The position numbers and the translations under genes were made by a program. Below are positions 51,233 through 61,802 of a stretch of DNA of 64,000 bases, in pieces. Source of the DNA: Falsirhodobacter algicola (GTDB taxonomy: Bacteria > Pseudomonadota > Alphaproteobacteria > Rhodobacterales > Rhodobacteraceae). Location of the stretch: positions 1,486,501-1,550,500 of the forward strand of contig NZ_CP047289.1 of assembly GCF_018279165.1 (NCBI RefSeq), given 5' to 3'. Numbering within the stretch: the first letter of the stretch is position 1; each line of letters opens with the position of its first letter. The notes below the pieces were generated by a model. It saw only the letters and a list, made by a program, of their open reading frames with translations. It had not been told where the DNA came from and made no database searches.

Positions 51233-52408
51233 ATGGCGTATTCGCTCGGCCTCACGCTCTATACGCTCGCGTCGCGGCGCGAGGCCGCATCCCTGCCCCG
51301 CCCCCCGCGCCCCGAGGGGCCGGTGGTGTGGCTGCATGCGCCGGGCGCGGCCAGCGCCCGGACCATGGCCGAACTGGCCCGCCGCATCGACGAGGAACTG
51401 GGCCTTGCCGCCGTCCTCTCGGGGATGGAGCCGCCGCCGCATCTGAACGTGCCCCACCAGCCGCTGGGCGGTGACACCCCCGTCGAGGTGGCGGAGTTCC
51501 TCGATCATCTTCGCCCCGATCTGGCCGTCTTTGCCGAAGGAGAGGTGCGCCCCGTCCTCGTGGATGCGCTGGCCGCCCGCAAGGTGCCGATGATGATGGT
51601 GGAGGCGCGCGCGCCCGTGCTGCCGCCCGGCGGGCGCCGCTGGCCCGGCCTGATGCGCCGCACGCTGGATCGGTTCGCCCATATCCTGACGGTGGACGAG
51701 GCGGCGGCCCGCGCCTTCCGCCGCGCCGGCGTGTCGGACCATGTGAAGGTCGCGGGCCGGATGGAGGAACCGCATCTCGTGCTGCCCTGCACCGAGGCCG
51801 AGCGCGCCGAGATCACCCGCACCATCGCCGGGCGCCCCGTCTGGCTGGCCGCCGCCCTGCCCGAGGCCGAGGAGGAGGCGGTGATCGCCGCCCACCGCGC
51901 CGCCCTGCATCTGTCGCATCGCCTGCTGCTGATCGTCGTTCCCGAAGTGCCCGATCGCGGCCCCGCCCTTGCCCGCCGGATGGAGGATCTGGGCCTTGCC
52001 GTGGCCATCCGCGCCCGCGAAGAGGACATCCTGCCCGAAACAGAGGTCTATATCGCCGATAACCCCGAGGAATACGGGCTGTGGTACCGCCTTGCCCCGA
52101 TCTGCTTTGCGGGCGGCAGCCTGACCGTCGGGGCGATCCGCGATCCGCTGGAGGCCGCGAGCCTCGGTTCGGCCCTGATCCATGGGCCGCGCAGCGGGGC
52201 CCATGGCCCGATCTTCGCCCGGCTGCTGGCGCGCAAGGCCACGCTGCCGGTTCCGCATGGGCGTACGCTGGGCGATGCACTGGCGGATCTTCTGTCGCCC
52301 GACCGGGTGGCGCGGCTGGCGGGCGAGGCGTGGGATGTCGCCTCGGATGGAAGCGAGGTGACGGACCGCGTCCTCGCGCTCGTCGAACGTCTGATGGAGG
52401 AGCGCTGA
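51233..52408 (+). CDS. waaA: 3-deoxy-D-manno-octulosonic acid (Kdo) transferase
   Basis: WaaA (391 aa) transfers Kdo from CMP-Kdo to lipid A precursor at the inner membrane. It is a GT30/GT-B enzyme: [15 protein letters not shown], catalytic-region [33 protein letters not shown], and the donor-site segment [25 protein letters not shown]. The N-terminal membrane anchor is weaker than in E. coli. It is followed directly by lpxK (one-base overlap), the usual alphaproteobacterial order. Confidence 0.93.
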   Translation: MAYSLGLTLYTLASRREAASLPRPPRPEGPVVWLHAPGAASARTMAELARRIDEELGLAAVLSGMEPPPHLNVPHQPLGGDTPVEVAEFLDHLRPDLAVFAEGEVRPVLVDALAARKVPMMMVEARAPVLPPGGRRWPGLMRRTLDRFAHILTVDEAAARAFRRAGVSDHVKVAGRMEEPHLVLPCTEAERAEITRTIAGRPVWLAAALPEAEEEAVIAAHRAALHLSHRLLLIVVPEVPDRGPALARRMEDLGLAVAIRAREEDILPETEVYIADNPEEYGLWYRLAPICFAGGSLTVGAIRDPLEAASLGSALIHGPRSGAHGPIFARLLARKATLPVPHGRTLGDALADLLSPDRVARLAGEAWDVASDGSEVTDRVLALVERLMEER

Positions 52409-53391
52409 TGCGCACGCCCGGCTTCTGGTTCACCCCGCCCGATGCGCCCGCCCCCGCCGCGCGCCTGCTGGCCCCGCTGGGGGCGGCCTATGCTCGCGCC
52501 ACGGCGCGGCGTGTCGCGCGCCCCGGCTGGCAGGCCCCGGTGCCCGTCATCTGCATCGGGAACATCAACGCCGGCGGCACCGGCAAGACGCCCACCGCCA
52601 TCGCGCTGCTGGAGCGGCTTGCCGCGCGGGGACGGTGCGCGCATGTCGTCTCGCGCGGGCATGGCGGGCGGCTCGAAGGGCCGGTGCGGGTGAACGGCCA
52701 GCCCGCCGCCCTTGTCGGGGACGAACCGCTGCTGCTCGCGGCCTTTGCGCCGACATGGGTCGCCAAGGACCGGGCCGCCGGGGTGCGCGCGGCCGTGGCG
52801 GCGGGGGCGGATGTGGTGGTGCTTGATGATGGGTTCCAGAACCCCTCGGTCCAAAAGGATCTGTCGATCGTGGTGGTGGATGCGGCGCGCGGCTTCGGCA
52901 ACGGCCGCTGCCTGCCCGCCGGCCCGTTGCGCGAGCCTGTGGCGGCGGGGCTGGCGCGCGCCGATCTTCTGCTGTCGATCGGGCCGGCGGGGTTCGCCGC
53001 GCCCCCGGGCCTGCCGCATGTGGCAGGCCGGCTTGCCCCCTTGGCGACGGGGATGGATTGGCGCGGCGCGCGGGTTCTGGCCTTTGCCGGCATCGGCCAT
53101 CCCGAGAAGTTCTTTGCCACGCTGCGCGATCTGGGCGCGGACATCGCGGGCACGCAGGCGCTGGCCGATCACCAACCGCTGACCGAGGCGCTCTTGGCGC
53201 GCCTGAAGCGCCGCGCGGCGGAATGCGGTGCGCAGCTCGTCACGACGGAAAAGGACGCGGTGCGTCTGCCCGCGTCCCTGCGTCAGGATGTCCTGACCCT
53301 TCCCGTCCGGCTGATGCTGGACGATCCGGCGCCGCTGGATGCGGCGCTGGACCGGATCCTCAGTTCAGCTCCGCGTCGATCAGCTTCTTGA
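52408..53391 (+). CDS. lpxK: Tetraacyldisaccharide 4'-kinase
   Basis: LpxK (327 aa) phosphorylates the 4' position of the lipid A disaccharide. The P-loop is GGTGKTP (56-62), and the other family blocks are [24 protein letters not shown] and [14 protein letters not shown]. The ATG overlaps the waaA stop; the longer open frame upstream lies within waaA. Its 3' end overlaps the convergent dsbA gene by 32 bases. Confidence 0.96.
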   Translation: MRTPGFWFTPPDAPAPAARLLAPLGAAYARATARRVARPGWQAPVPVICIGNINAGGTGKTPTAIALLERLAARGRCAHVVSRGHGGRLEGPVRVNGQPAALVGDEPLLLAAFAPTWVAKDRAAGVRAAVAAGADVVVLDDGFQNPSVQKDLSIVVVDAARGFGNGRCLPAGPLREPVAAGLARADLLLSIGPAGFAAPPGLPHVAGRLAPLATGMDWRGARVLAFAGIGHPEKFFATLRDLGADIAGTQALADHQPLTEALLARLKRRAAECGAQLVTTEKDAVRLPASLRQDVLTLPVRLMLDDPAPLDAALDRILSSAPRRSAS

Positions 53392-54007
53392 GATCGTCAT
53401 AGCTCATGTTCGAATGCTTCTCGCCGTTCACGAACAGGGTCGGCGTGCCTTCGACGCCATCGGCCGCGACGTTCTTTTCGTATTCGGCCACGAGCGCCTG
53501 CGCCATCGCGCCGTCCTGCATGCACTGATCGATCGTGGCATCGTCCATGCCCGCGGTCTTGCCGATGCGCTTGAGGTTCTGCACCACGACCGCCGGATCG
53601 TTGGACCCTGCCCAGTCGCGCTGCGTGTCATAGAGGATGTCGGCGATCCCGAAATAGCGCATCTCGCCGCCGCAGCGGGCCATCATCGCCGCCCAGAGGC
53701 CATAGCGGTCGAAATACACCTCGCGGAAGATGAAGCGCACCTTGCCCGTGTCGATGTAGTCCGTCTTCAGCTTGTCCATGACGTTCTCATGGAAATCGGC
53801 GCAGTGCGGGCAGGTGTACGAGCCGTATTCGATGATCGTCACCGGCGCATCCTCCTGCCCCAGCGCCATGTCGGGCACGGTGATGGCCGGCGTTTCGGCG
53901 GCGTCGGCGGCCGGGGCGGGGGTGTCCTGCGCGCTGGCGGCGGTGGCGGCGAAGGTGCCCAGTGCGGCGACCAGCGCCAGCGATGCGATCGCATTCTTCA
54001 TCGTCAT
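53360..54007 (-). CDS. DsbA family thiol-disulfide oxidoreductase
   Basis: Periplasmic thioredoxin-fold protein (215 aa) with signal sequence (cleavage near ASAQ, residue 27) and active site CPHC (66-69) in [26 protein letters not shown] contains the cis-Pro. It resembles the DsbA/BdbD group and should form disulfides in exported proteins. Its start overlaps the dciA-like stop (ATGA), so the two are co-translated. It converges on lpxK. Confidence 0.94.
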   Translation of the reverse strand: MTMKNAIASLALVAALGTFAATAASAQDTPAPAADAAETPAITVPDMALGQEDAPVTIIEYGSYTCPHCADFHENVMDKLKTDYIDTGKVRFIFREVYFDRYGLWAAMMARCGGEMRYFGIADILYDTQRDWAGSNDPAVVVQNLKRIGKTAGMDDATIDQCMQDGAMAQALVAEYEKNVAADGVEGTPTLFVNGEKHSNMSYDDLKKLIDAELN

Positions 54008-54552
54008 GAACCTTTCTTCGTGGACGCCGAGCGCGTCAGGTAATTGCGTGTGAGGTTTTCGAGCGCGGCGCGCAGCCCGTCATCGGCCACGCCCGAGGCG
54101 GTGCGCCGGGCATCGGCCTCGGTCGCCGGATCGGGCCGGGGCGGGGCGGCGGGCCGGGATGCGAACTCCGCCTGCCCCTCGGCAAAGCCGGTGGGCGCGG
54201 TCTGTGTCAGCGCGATGCGGGAAATAGCGGCATAGCCGTAGCAGGCGTTCACCCGCTCGATCAGGCGGGGCTTTTCCATCTCCACCATCGGGGCATGGGC
54301 GGAGCGGACCAGCAGCGTCAGCGTCGCGCCGAACCCGTCGCGCGGATAGGACATCTTCACCGGCCGCGTCAGCCGGGCCAGATCCTCTCCCACGATCTCG
54401 GTCCAGCCGGTCAGAAGCCGCGTCACCGCAAAGCCGCGCGATTCCCCTGCGGACCGGATGCGGTCGCGCAGCAGGTTGGACGCGGGCTCGAACCCCCGGA
54501 ACCGTCTCTGACCGCTGGGAGGCGGGGCTTTGGCCATCTGGCTCCTCATCAT
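54004..54552 (-). CDS. dciA: DciA-like (DUF721) replicative helicase loader candidate
   Basis: This 182-aa protein has a DUF721/DciA-type domain: LLTGWTEIVGEDLARLTRPVKMSY followed by ATLTLLVRSAHAPMVEMEKPRLIERVNACYG (in parts). DciA proteins load or assist DnaB in bacteria without DnaC/DnaI. The C-terminal third is disordered, Pro/Ala-rich. The ATG at 54552 or the adjacent 54549 is plausible. Divergent from mutY with a 70-base gap; overlaps dsbA downstream. Confidence 0.82.
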   Translation of the reverse strand: MMRSQMAKAPPPSGQRRFRGFEPASNLLRDRIRSAGESRGFAVTRLLTGWTEIVGEDLARLTRPVKMSYPRDGFGATLTLLVRSAHAPMVEMEKPRLIERVNACYGYAAISRIALTQTAPTGFAEGQAEFASRPAAPPRPDPATEADARRTASGVADDGLRAALENLTRNYLTRSASTKKGS

Positions 54553-54622
54553 GATCGTGCCTATCTTATGGAAGGGCACCGCCCCGGATACCAGACGCAG
54601 GCTGCGAAGGATTGCATAAATA

Positions 54623-55642
54623 TTGCGTGACGAAGAACTGAGCGAGCATCTGCTGACCTGGTACGATGCCCATGCCCGCGTGCTGCCATGGCGCATCCCC
54701 CCGGGCGGCGGGGCGGCCGATCCCTATCGCATCTGGCTGTCGGAGGTGATGCTGCAGCAGACCACCGTGGCCGCGGTGCAGGGGTATTTCCACCGCTTCA
54801 CCGCCCGCTGGCCGACCGTGGCCGACCTTGCCGCCGCCGAGGATGCCGACGTGATGGCCGAATGGGCGGGCCTTGGATATTACGCCCGCGCACGCAACCT
54901 GCTGGCCTGCGCGCGGGCGGTGATGGCCGATCACGGCGGGCGCTTTCCCGCAACGCGGGACGGGCTCTTGGCGCTGCCGGGGATCGGCCCCTATACCGCC
55001 GCTGCCATCGCGGCCATCGCCTTTGGCGAGGCGGCGACGGTGGTCGATGGCAATGTCGAACGGGTGATCGCGCGCCTGCGCCATGTGGAAGATCCGCTGC
55101 CTGCGGCCAAACCGCGCATCACCCGGCTTGCCGAGGCGATCACCCCGGCGGACCGGCCGGGCGATTATGCCCAAGCGATCATGGACCTCGGCGCCACCAT
55201 CTGCACGCCGCGCAATCCCGCCTGCGGCATCTGCCCATGGATGGCCCCCTGCCGCGCCCGCGCCGAGGGGATCGCCGCCACCCTGCCGCGCAAGGCCGCC
55301 AAGACTGCCAAACCCCTGCGCGAGGGGGTGATCTGGCTTGCCCGCCGCGCCGACGGGGCATGGCTGGTGGAGGATCGCCCCGCCCGCGGGCTTTTGGGGG
55401 GCATGTGGGGCTGGCCCGGCAGCCCGTGGGACGGCGGCGGCGGCGCCGCGCCCTTGACCGCCGATTGGCGCGATCTGGGCGAGGTGCGCCACACCTTCAG
55501 CCATTTCCACCTGCGCCTGCAGGTCCTCTTCGCCGAGGTGCCGCAGGGCGCCAACCCCGAACGCGGCCAGTTCCGCACCCTGACGGGCCGGGAACTTCCC
55601 ACCGTGATGCGCAAGGGCTATGCTCTGGCGACCCTATCCTGA
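54623..55642 (+). CDS. mutY: A/G-specific adenine glycosylase
   Basis: MutY (339 aa) removes adenine mispaired with 8-oxoguanine. The catalytic Glu41 is in SEVMLQQTTV, the helix-hairpin-helix is LPGIGPYTAAAIA with Asp in VVDGNVERVIARL, and the iron-sulfur ligands are C-x6-C-x2-C-x5-C in CTPRNPACGICPWMAPC. A C-terminal Nudix-like domain recognises 8-oxoG. The start is TTG, since an in-frame stop lies two codons upstream and no ATG precedes the conserved region; AAGGA lies 11 bases away. Confidence 0.95.
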   Translation: MRDEELSEHLLTWYDAHARVLPWRIPPGGGAADPYRIWLSEVMLQQTTVAAVQGYFHRFTARWPTVADLAAAEDADVMAEWAGLGYYARARNLLACARAVMADHGGRFPATRDGLLALPGIGPYTAAAIAAIAFGEAATVVDGNVERVIARLRHVEDPLPAAKPRITRLAEAITPADRPGDYAQAIMDLGATICTPRNPACGICPWMAPCRARAEGIAATLPRKAAKTAKPLREGVIWLARRADGAWLVEDRPARGLLGGMWGWPGSPWDGGGGAAPLTADWRDLGEVRHTFSHFHLRLQVLFAEVPQGANPERGQFRTLTGRELPTVMRKGYALATLS

Positions 55643-55661
55643 GACCTTGCGGAGGTTGCCG

Positions 55662-56801
55662 ATGAACACCGCCCCCGAAATGGCGCGCCTGCGCCACGCC
55701 CTGCCCTTCTGGCTGTCCTTGCTGACCGTGCCGCTTGCCGTGGCGGGGGCGGTCTGGGGCGGCTGGTGGGTGATCGCGCTGCCGCTGTTCGCGTGGGGGC
55801 TGTTCGACGTGCTGGACCTGCTGGCCGGCCTCAACACCGCGAATGCCGATCCCGAAACCGGCGAGGAGCATCTGTTCTGGTACCGCCTGATCACGCTGAT
55901 CTGGTTCCCCATCCAGTTCGCGCTGACCTTCTGGCTGATCTGGTACGTCACGCACGCGCCCCATCTCGGCATGGCCGAGAAGACGGCGCTGTTCTTCGGC
56001 ATGGGCGTGATTTCCGGCGTGGTCGGCATCGTCTATGCCCATGAACTGCTGCATCAGAAGAGCCGCCTTGAACGGGGGCTGGCGGATCTCTTGCTGGCAA
56101 GCGTGCTCTACAGCCATTTCCGATCCGAACATCTGCGCGTTCATCACCTGTGGGTAGCTACGCCGCGCGATCCCGTCTCGGCCCGCTACAACGAAGGGTT
56201 TCACCGCTATTTCTGGCGCGTCCTGCGCACCTGCCCCCCATCGGCATGGCGAGCGGAACGGGCGTTTCTGGCCCGTGCCGGTCTGCCCATGACCAGCCGC
56301 CGCAATCCCTTCTGGCTCTATGCCGCGCTGCAGGGGGGGATGGTGCTGCTGGCGCTGGCCTTGGGCGGCTGGGAGGGGCTGGCGCTCTTCGTCTGGCAGG
56401 CCGCGATCGCCGTCTGGCAGCTGGAGTTGACCAACTATATCGAGCATTACGGCCTGACGCGCCGCCATATGGGCAATGGGCGCTACGAACCCGTCGGCCC
56501 GCGCCACAGCTGGAACGCGGCGCATCGGGCCTCGAACTGGCTTTTGATCAACCTGCAGCGCCATTCGGACCATCACTGGAAACCCGACCGCCGCTTTCCC
56601 CTGCTGCAAACGCATGACGAGGGCAGCGCCCCGCAGCTTCCCTTCGGCTATCCGTTGATGGCGGCGGTGGCGATGATCCCGCCCGTGTGGCGGCGGGTGA
56701 TGAACCCCCGCGTGCGCGCATGGCGGCGGCAGTACTATCCCGACATCACCGACTGGAAACCCTACAACACGGGCGCCATGCCCCTGCCGCGCAACAGCTG
56801 A
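55662..56801 (+). CDS. alkB: AlkB-type membrane-bound diiron alkane 1-monooxygenase
   Basis: Integral membrane diiron hydroxylase (379 aa) with all AlkB histidine boxes: HELLHQ, EHLRVHH, QRHSDHH and the signature NYIEHYGLTRR. About six membrane helices are visible. AlkB enzymes insert oxygen at the end of medium-chain alkanes or related acyl chains with rubredoxin as electron donor. No rubredoxin or rubredoxin reductase gene is nearby, and mutY lies 19 bases upstream on the same strand, so the physiological substrate and redox partner are open. Confidence 0.9.
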   Translation: MNTAPEMARLRHALPFWLSLLTVPLAVAGAVWGGWWVIALPLFAWGLFDVLDLLAGLNTANADPETGEEHLFWYRLITLIWFPIQFALTFWLIWYVTHAPHLGMAEKTALFFGMGVISGVVGIVYAHELLHQKSRLERGLADLLLASVLYSHFRSEHLRVHHLWVATPRDPVSARYNEGFHRYFWRVLRTCPPSAWRAERAFLARAGLPMTSRRNPFWLYAALQGGMVLLALALGGWEGLALFVWQAAIAVWQLELTNYIEHYGLTRRHMGNGRYEPVGPRHSWNAAHRASNWLLINLQRHSDHHWKPDRRFPLLQTHDEGSAPQLPFGYPLMAAVAMIPPVWRRVMNPRVRAWRRQYYPDITDWKPYNTGAMPLPRNS

Positions 56802-56810
56802 TCGGGATGC

Positions 56811-56838
56811 AAAAGGCCCTGCCGGGATCCGGCAGGGC
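56811..56838 (-). terminator. Terminator of ccrM
   Basis: A ten-base perfect stem, GCCCTGCCGG (56816-56825) with CCGGCAGGGC (56829-56838), has loop GAT. Read leftward it ends in CTTTT. It may also limit rightward read-through from alkB. Confidence 0.75.
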
Positions 56839-56882
56839 AAGTCGCGCCGCAGGCAGGCAGGCGCTGCGGCGCGGGCATGATG

Positions 56883-57992
<1,110 letters not shown>

Positions 57993-58022
57993 TCATGATT
58001 CCCGGCTTGGCGCCGGAGGTAT

Positions 58023-58031
58023 TGTGGATAA
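58023..58031 (-). promoter_or_regulatory. DnaA-box-like site in the ccrM leader
   Basis: TTATCCACA on the minus strand (reads TGTGGATAA on plus) matches the consensus DnaA box exactly. Similar nine-mers follow at 58110-58118 (CTATCCACA on minus) and 58146-58154 (TTATCCCCA on plus), the latter two inside rnhB. GANTC sites lie at 57997-58001 and 58072-58076. Confidence 0.45.
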
Positions 58032-58074
58032 ATCATGGGACAGAATTGGGGGTAACGTCAATTCGATTAATGAA

Positions 58075-58719
58075 TCAGACAGTTACGAATTCAGCTTGAT
58101 ACAAGATGTTGTGGATAGTTTTGAACGAACGCCTATGATGCGGAGTTATCCCCAGATCTTGCAGCGCAGCCTGATGCTGGGCCGTGCCGTAGCCGGCGTT
58201 CCGCTCCCACCCATAGCCGGGATGCGCCAGCGCCAGATCGCACATGATGCGGTCGCGCGCCACCTTCGCCACGATCGACGCCGCCGCGATGGAGAGCGAG
58301 CGCGCATCCCCCTTCACCAGCGGCACGCAATGGCAGGTCAAATCCCGCACCTTCAGATTGCCGTCCACCAGCACGCAATCGGCCACGCGCGCCAGACCTG
58401 CCACCGCGCGGCGCATCGCAAGATGGCTGGCCCAAAGGATGTTCAGCGTGTCGATCTCCTCCACGCTGGCATGGCCGATGCAGACATCGGCCACGGCATG
58501 GATCTCTTCGGCCAAGGCGGCGCGGCGGGCGGCCGTCAGCTTCTTGGAATCGTTCAGCCCCTTCGGCACCGGCCCGTGCAGGATCACGGCAGCGGCCGTC
58601 ACCGGGCCGGCCAGCGGCCCGCGCCCCACCTCGTCCACCCCGGCGATGCAGGAAAACCCTTGCAGCCGGGCGGCGCTCTCATGTTCGAAATCGGGCAGTT
58701 GATCCATGCCGCGAGCCAT
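58075..58719 (-). CDS. rnhB: Ribonuclease HII
   Basis: RNase HII (214 aa) removes ribonucleotides from DNA and RNA-DNA hybrids. Acidic active-site residues are in [14 protein letters not shown] (Asp29, Glu30), and the typical [10 protein letters not shown] and [17 protein letters not shown] follow. An ATG at 58707 (MDQLPD) is an alternative start. It lies 91 bases upstream of ccrM on the same strand and is probably transcribed with it. Confidence 0.96.
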   Translation of the reverse strand: MARGMDQLPDFEHESAARLQGFSCIAGVDEVGRGPLAGPVTAAAVILHGPVPKGLNDSKKLTAARRAALAEEIHAVADVCIGHASVEEIDTLNILWASHLAMRRAVAGLARVADCVLVDGNLKVRDLTCHCVPLVKGDARSLSIAAASIVAKVARDRIMCDLALAHPGYGWERNAGYGTAQHQAALQDLGITPHHRRSFKTIHNILYQAEFVTV

Positions 58720-58829
58720 AGCGCCATGTCACGCCCTTGTCACGCGGACCGGCCAATTTGCTTGCACCCGTGCGGTGCCGCCCCTATGTGTGCGCCTTCA
58801 ATTTCCCTTTGATCCTGCGGGGGGACGCG

Positions 58830-59924
58830 ATGATCCAGACGCCCTACTACCTCATCGACAGCGCCGCGATCACGCGGAACATGAAGGTGATCGAACGTCT
58901 GTGCGACGCCTCCGGGGCGAAGGCGCTTCTGGCGCTGAAATGCTTCGCGACATGGCCCGCCTTCGATACGATGCGCCCGCATATGGCCGGGACCACCTCC
59001 TCCAGCCTCTATGAGCTGCGCCTCGGCCGCGAGAAGTTCGGCAAGGAGACGCATGCCTATTCCGTCGCATGGAGCGACGGGGAAATCGACGAGGCGGTGG
59101 GATACGCCGACAAGATCATCTTCAACACCATTGGCCAGCTCGAGCGGTTCGAGGGGCAGTCGGCCTCCATCGCGCGCGGCCTGCGCCTCAATCCCGGCAT
59201 CTCCACCTCGGGGTTCGACCTTGCGGACCCGGCGCGGAAATTCTCCCGCCTCGGCGAATGGGATGCGGCGCGGATCGAGACGGTGCTGGACCGCATCTCC
59301 GGCTTCATGATCCATTACAACTGCGAGAACGACGATTTCGCGCTGTTCGACCGGCAGCTCACCGATATCGAAGAGCGGTTCGGCCATCTGTTCGACCGGA
59401 TCGACTGGGTCAGCCTTGGCGGCGGCATCCATTTCACCGGGGCGGATTATCCAGTGGACGCGCTCGCGGCGCGGCTGAAATCCTTTGCCGAGCGGTTCGG
59501 CGTGCAGGTCTATCTCGAACCCGGCGAGGCGTCGATCACCGGCACCGCCAGCCTCGAGGTGACGGTGCTCGACATCCTCGACAACGGCAAGAAGCTGGCC
59601 ATCGTCGACAGTTCGGTCGAGGCGCATATGCTCGATCTGCTGATCTACCGCATTCCGGGCAAGATGCTGACCTCCGGCCCCCACAGCTACCAGATCTGCG
59701 GCAAGTCCTGCCTTGCGGGCGACATCTACGGCGATTTCGACTTCCCCGAGCCGCTGAAGGTCGGCGACCGGCTGTCGATCGCGGATGCGGCCGGCTATAC
59801 CATGGTCAAGAAGAACTGGTTCAACGGCGTGAAGATGCCGTCCATCGTCATCCGCGACCCCGACGGCACCGAGCGGGTCGCGCGCGAGTTCGGCTATGCC
59901 GATTACGAGGCCAGCCTCGGCTGA
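58830..59924 (+). CDS. nspC: Carboxynorspermidine decarboxylase
   Basis: PLP enzyme (364 aa) of the alanine-racemase-fold decarboxylases. Lys37 in KALLALKCFATW should bind PLP, and WVSLGGGIHFTG, VYLEPGEASI, plus DSSVEAHMLDLLIYR match carboxynorspermidine/carboxyspermidine decarboxylase. It removes CO2 from carboxy(nor)spermidine to make spermidine or norspermidine. The ATG at 58830 follows GGGG. The carboxynorspermidine dehydrogenase gene follows 37 bases later, completing the alternative polyamine route. Confidence 0.92.
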   Translation: MIQTPYYLIDSAAITRNMKVIERLCDASGAKALLALKCFATWPAFDTMRPHMAGTTSSSLYELRLGREKFGKETHAYSVAWSDGEIDEAVGYADKIIFNTIGQLERFEGQSASIARGLRLNPGISTSGFDLADPARKFSRLGEWDAARIETVLDRISGFMIHYNCENDDFALFDRQLTDIEERFGHLFDRIDWVSLGGGIHFTGADYPVDALAARLKSFAERFGVQVYLEPGEASITGTASLEVTVLDILDNGKKLAIVDSSVEAHMLDLLIYRIPGKMLTSGPHSYQICGKSCLAGDIYGDFDFPEPLKVGDRLSIADAAGYTMVKKNWFNGVKMPSIVIRDPDGTERVAREFGYADYEASLG

Positions 59925-59961
59925 CCCCCCTTCCCTCTGTCCTTGAAGGAGACGGTTCGAA

Positions 59962-61197
59962 GTGAAACGGAACGTGTTGATCATCGGCGCCGGCGGCGTC
60001 GCGCAAGTGGTGGCGCATAAATGCGCGCAGAACAACGATCTTCTGGGCGATCTGCACATCGCCAGCCGGACGGTCGCGAAATGCGAGGCCATCCTTGCGT
60101 CGGTCAACGAGAAAGGCTCCATGAAAGGGCCGGGCGTGTTCGAGGCCCATGCCGTGGACGCGATGGACAGCGCCGCCGTCGCCGCCCTGATCCGCGAGAC
60201 GGACGCCGCGATCGTGATCAACGTCGGCTCGGCCTTTGTGAACATGACGGTGCTGGAGGCCTGCATCGAGACGGGGGCCGCCTATCTCGACACCGCGATC
60301 CACGAGGATCCGGCCAAGATCTGCGAGACGCCGCCGTGGTACGGCAACTACGAATGGAAACGGCGCGAGCGCTGCGCCGCGGCCGGGGTGACGGCGATCC
60401 TCGGCGTCGGCTTCGATCCGGGGGTCGTCAACTCCTACGCCCGGCTTGCGGCGGACGGGATGGACAGCGTCACCAGCATCGACATCGTGGACATCAACGC
60501 CGGATCGCACGGGCGCTGGTTCTCCACGAACTTCGACCCGGAGATCAACTTCCGCGAATTCACCGGCACGGTCTATTCGTGGCAGAACGGCGCATGGCAG
60601 TCGAACGCCATGTTCGAGGTCGGGCAGGAATTCGATCTGCCGGTGGTGGGCAAGCAGAAGGCCTACATGACCGGCCATGACGAGGTGCATTCCCTGTCGG
60701 CCAACTACCCGCAGGCGGATGTGCGCTTCTGGATGGGCTTCGGCGATCACTACATCAACGTCTTCACGGTGCTGAAGAACCTCGGCCTGCTGTCCGAACA
60801 GCCGGTAACCACCGCCGAGGGGCTGGAGGTCGTGCCGCTGAAGGTGGTGAAGGCCGTGCTGCCCGATCCGGCCAGCCTCGCCCCCGATTACGTCGGCAAG
60901 ACCTGCATCGGCGACATCGTGAAAGGCACCCGCGACGGCGCCGAAGTCGAGACGTTCATCTACAACGTCGCCGACCACAAGGACGCCTTCAACGAGACCG
61001 GCAGCCAAGGCATCAGCTACACCGCCGGTGTGCCGCCGGTGGCCGCCGCGATCCTCGTGGCCAATGGCACATGGGACGTGGCGCGCATGGTCAATGTCGA
61101 AGAGCTGGACCCCAAGCCGTTCCTGACGCTGCTGAACGGCATGGGCCTGCCCACGCGCATCCGCGACGCCGAGGGCGACCGCCCCTTCGAGGGCTGA
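59962..61197 (+). CDS. Carboxynorspermidine synthase (saccharopine dehydrogenase family)
   Basis: Protein of 411 aa with NADPH motif VLIIGAGGVAQVVAHKC at the N-terminus and saccharopine-dehydrogenase-like body (DTAIHEDPAK, GVGFDPGVVNSYA, SWQNGAWQSNAMFEVGQEFD). With the preceding decarboxylase this is the CASDH/CASDC pair: it joins diaminopropane or putrescine with aspartate semialdehyde. The start is GTG at 59962, preceded by AAGGAGA. Next gene is convergent lrp, 33 bases away. Confidence 0.9.
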   Translation: MKRNVLIIGAGGVAQVVAHKCAQNNDLLGDLHIASRTVAKCEAILASVNEKGSMKGPGVFEAHAVDAMDSAAVAALIRETDAAIVINVGSAFVNMTVLEACIETGAAYLDTAIHEDPAKICETPPWYGNYEWKRRERCAAAGVTAILGVGFDPGVVNSYARLAADGMDSVTSIDIVDINAGSHGRWFSTNFDPEINFREFTGTVYSWQNGAWQSNAMFEVGQEFDLPVVGKQKAYMTGHDEVHSLSANYPQADVRFWMGFGDHYINVFTVLKNLGLLSEQPVTTAEGLEVVPLKVVKAVLPDPASLAPDYVGKTCIGDIVKGTRDGAEVETFIYNVADHKDAFNETGSQGISYTAGVPPVAAAILVANGTWDVARMVNVEELDPKPFLTLLNGMGLPTRIRDAEGDRPFEG

Positions 61198-61230
61198 GCC
61201 CCGCCGCCCGCCCCCATCGGGGCGGGCCAC

Positions 61231-61695
61231 CTACAGGGTGGTGTAGGTCTGCTCCACCACCGCCTCCATCGACACATGGCTCGATGTGTTGTGGATATGC
61301 GGCAGGACCGAGATCTTCTCGGCCATGATGCGCCGGAAATCGGCCATATCGCGCGAGCGGACCTTCACCAGATAATCGCAGCCCCCCGCGATCATGTAGC
61401 ATTCCTCCACCTCCGGGACGGCGCGGATCGCCTCGTTGAACTTCTGCAGCGCCTGCTCGCGCGTATCGGCGAGGCTGACCTCCACATAGGTGACATGGGT
61501 CAGGCCCAGCTTCAGCGGCGAGAGGATCGCGCGGTAGCCGGTGATCAGGCCCATCTCCTCCATCCGGCGGATGCGGTGGGCGATCGGGGTCTTGGACAGG
61601 CCGACCGACCGCGCCAGTTCGGCGATGGGAATGCGCGCGTTCCGTGTCAGTTCGGCAAGGATCTTGCGGTCGTATCCGTCCAGCTTCTCTTCCAT
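61231..61695 (-). CDS. putR: Lrp/AsnC family regulator (PutR-like)
   Basis: The 154-aa protein has the AsnC-type helix-turn-helix (LDGYDRKILAELTRNARIPIAELARSVGLSKTPIAHRIRRME, in parts) and the RAM effector domain with GGCDYLVKV. It is divergent from putA with 107 bases between. In Rhodobacter capsulatus the divergent Lrp-type PutR activates putA with proline, and the same gene order here supports that role. The gene symbol rests on this position. Confidence 0.88.
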   Translation of the reverse strand: MEEKLDGYDRKILAELTRNARIPIAELARSVGLSKTPIAHRIRRMEEMGLITGYRAILSPLKLGLTHVTYVEVSLADTREQALQKFNEAIRAVPEVEECYMIAGGCDYLVKVRSRDMADFRRIMAEKISVLPHIHNTSSHVSMEAVVEQTYTTL

Positions 61696-61802
61696 CTGAA
61701 ACAGCCTTCCAAAATGGGCGTTTCGCCTAGCGCAGCGGGCATCAATGATCCCACCGCCCATGTGCGATCTGCTACAGGCCATGGATCGAACAAGGAATGC
61801 GC

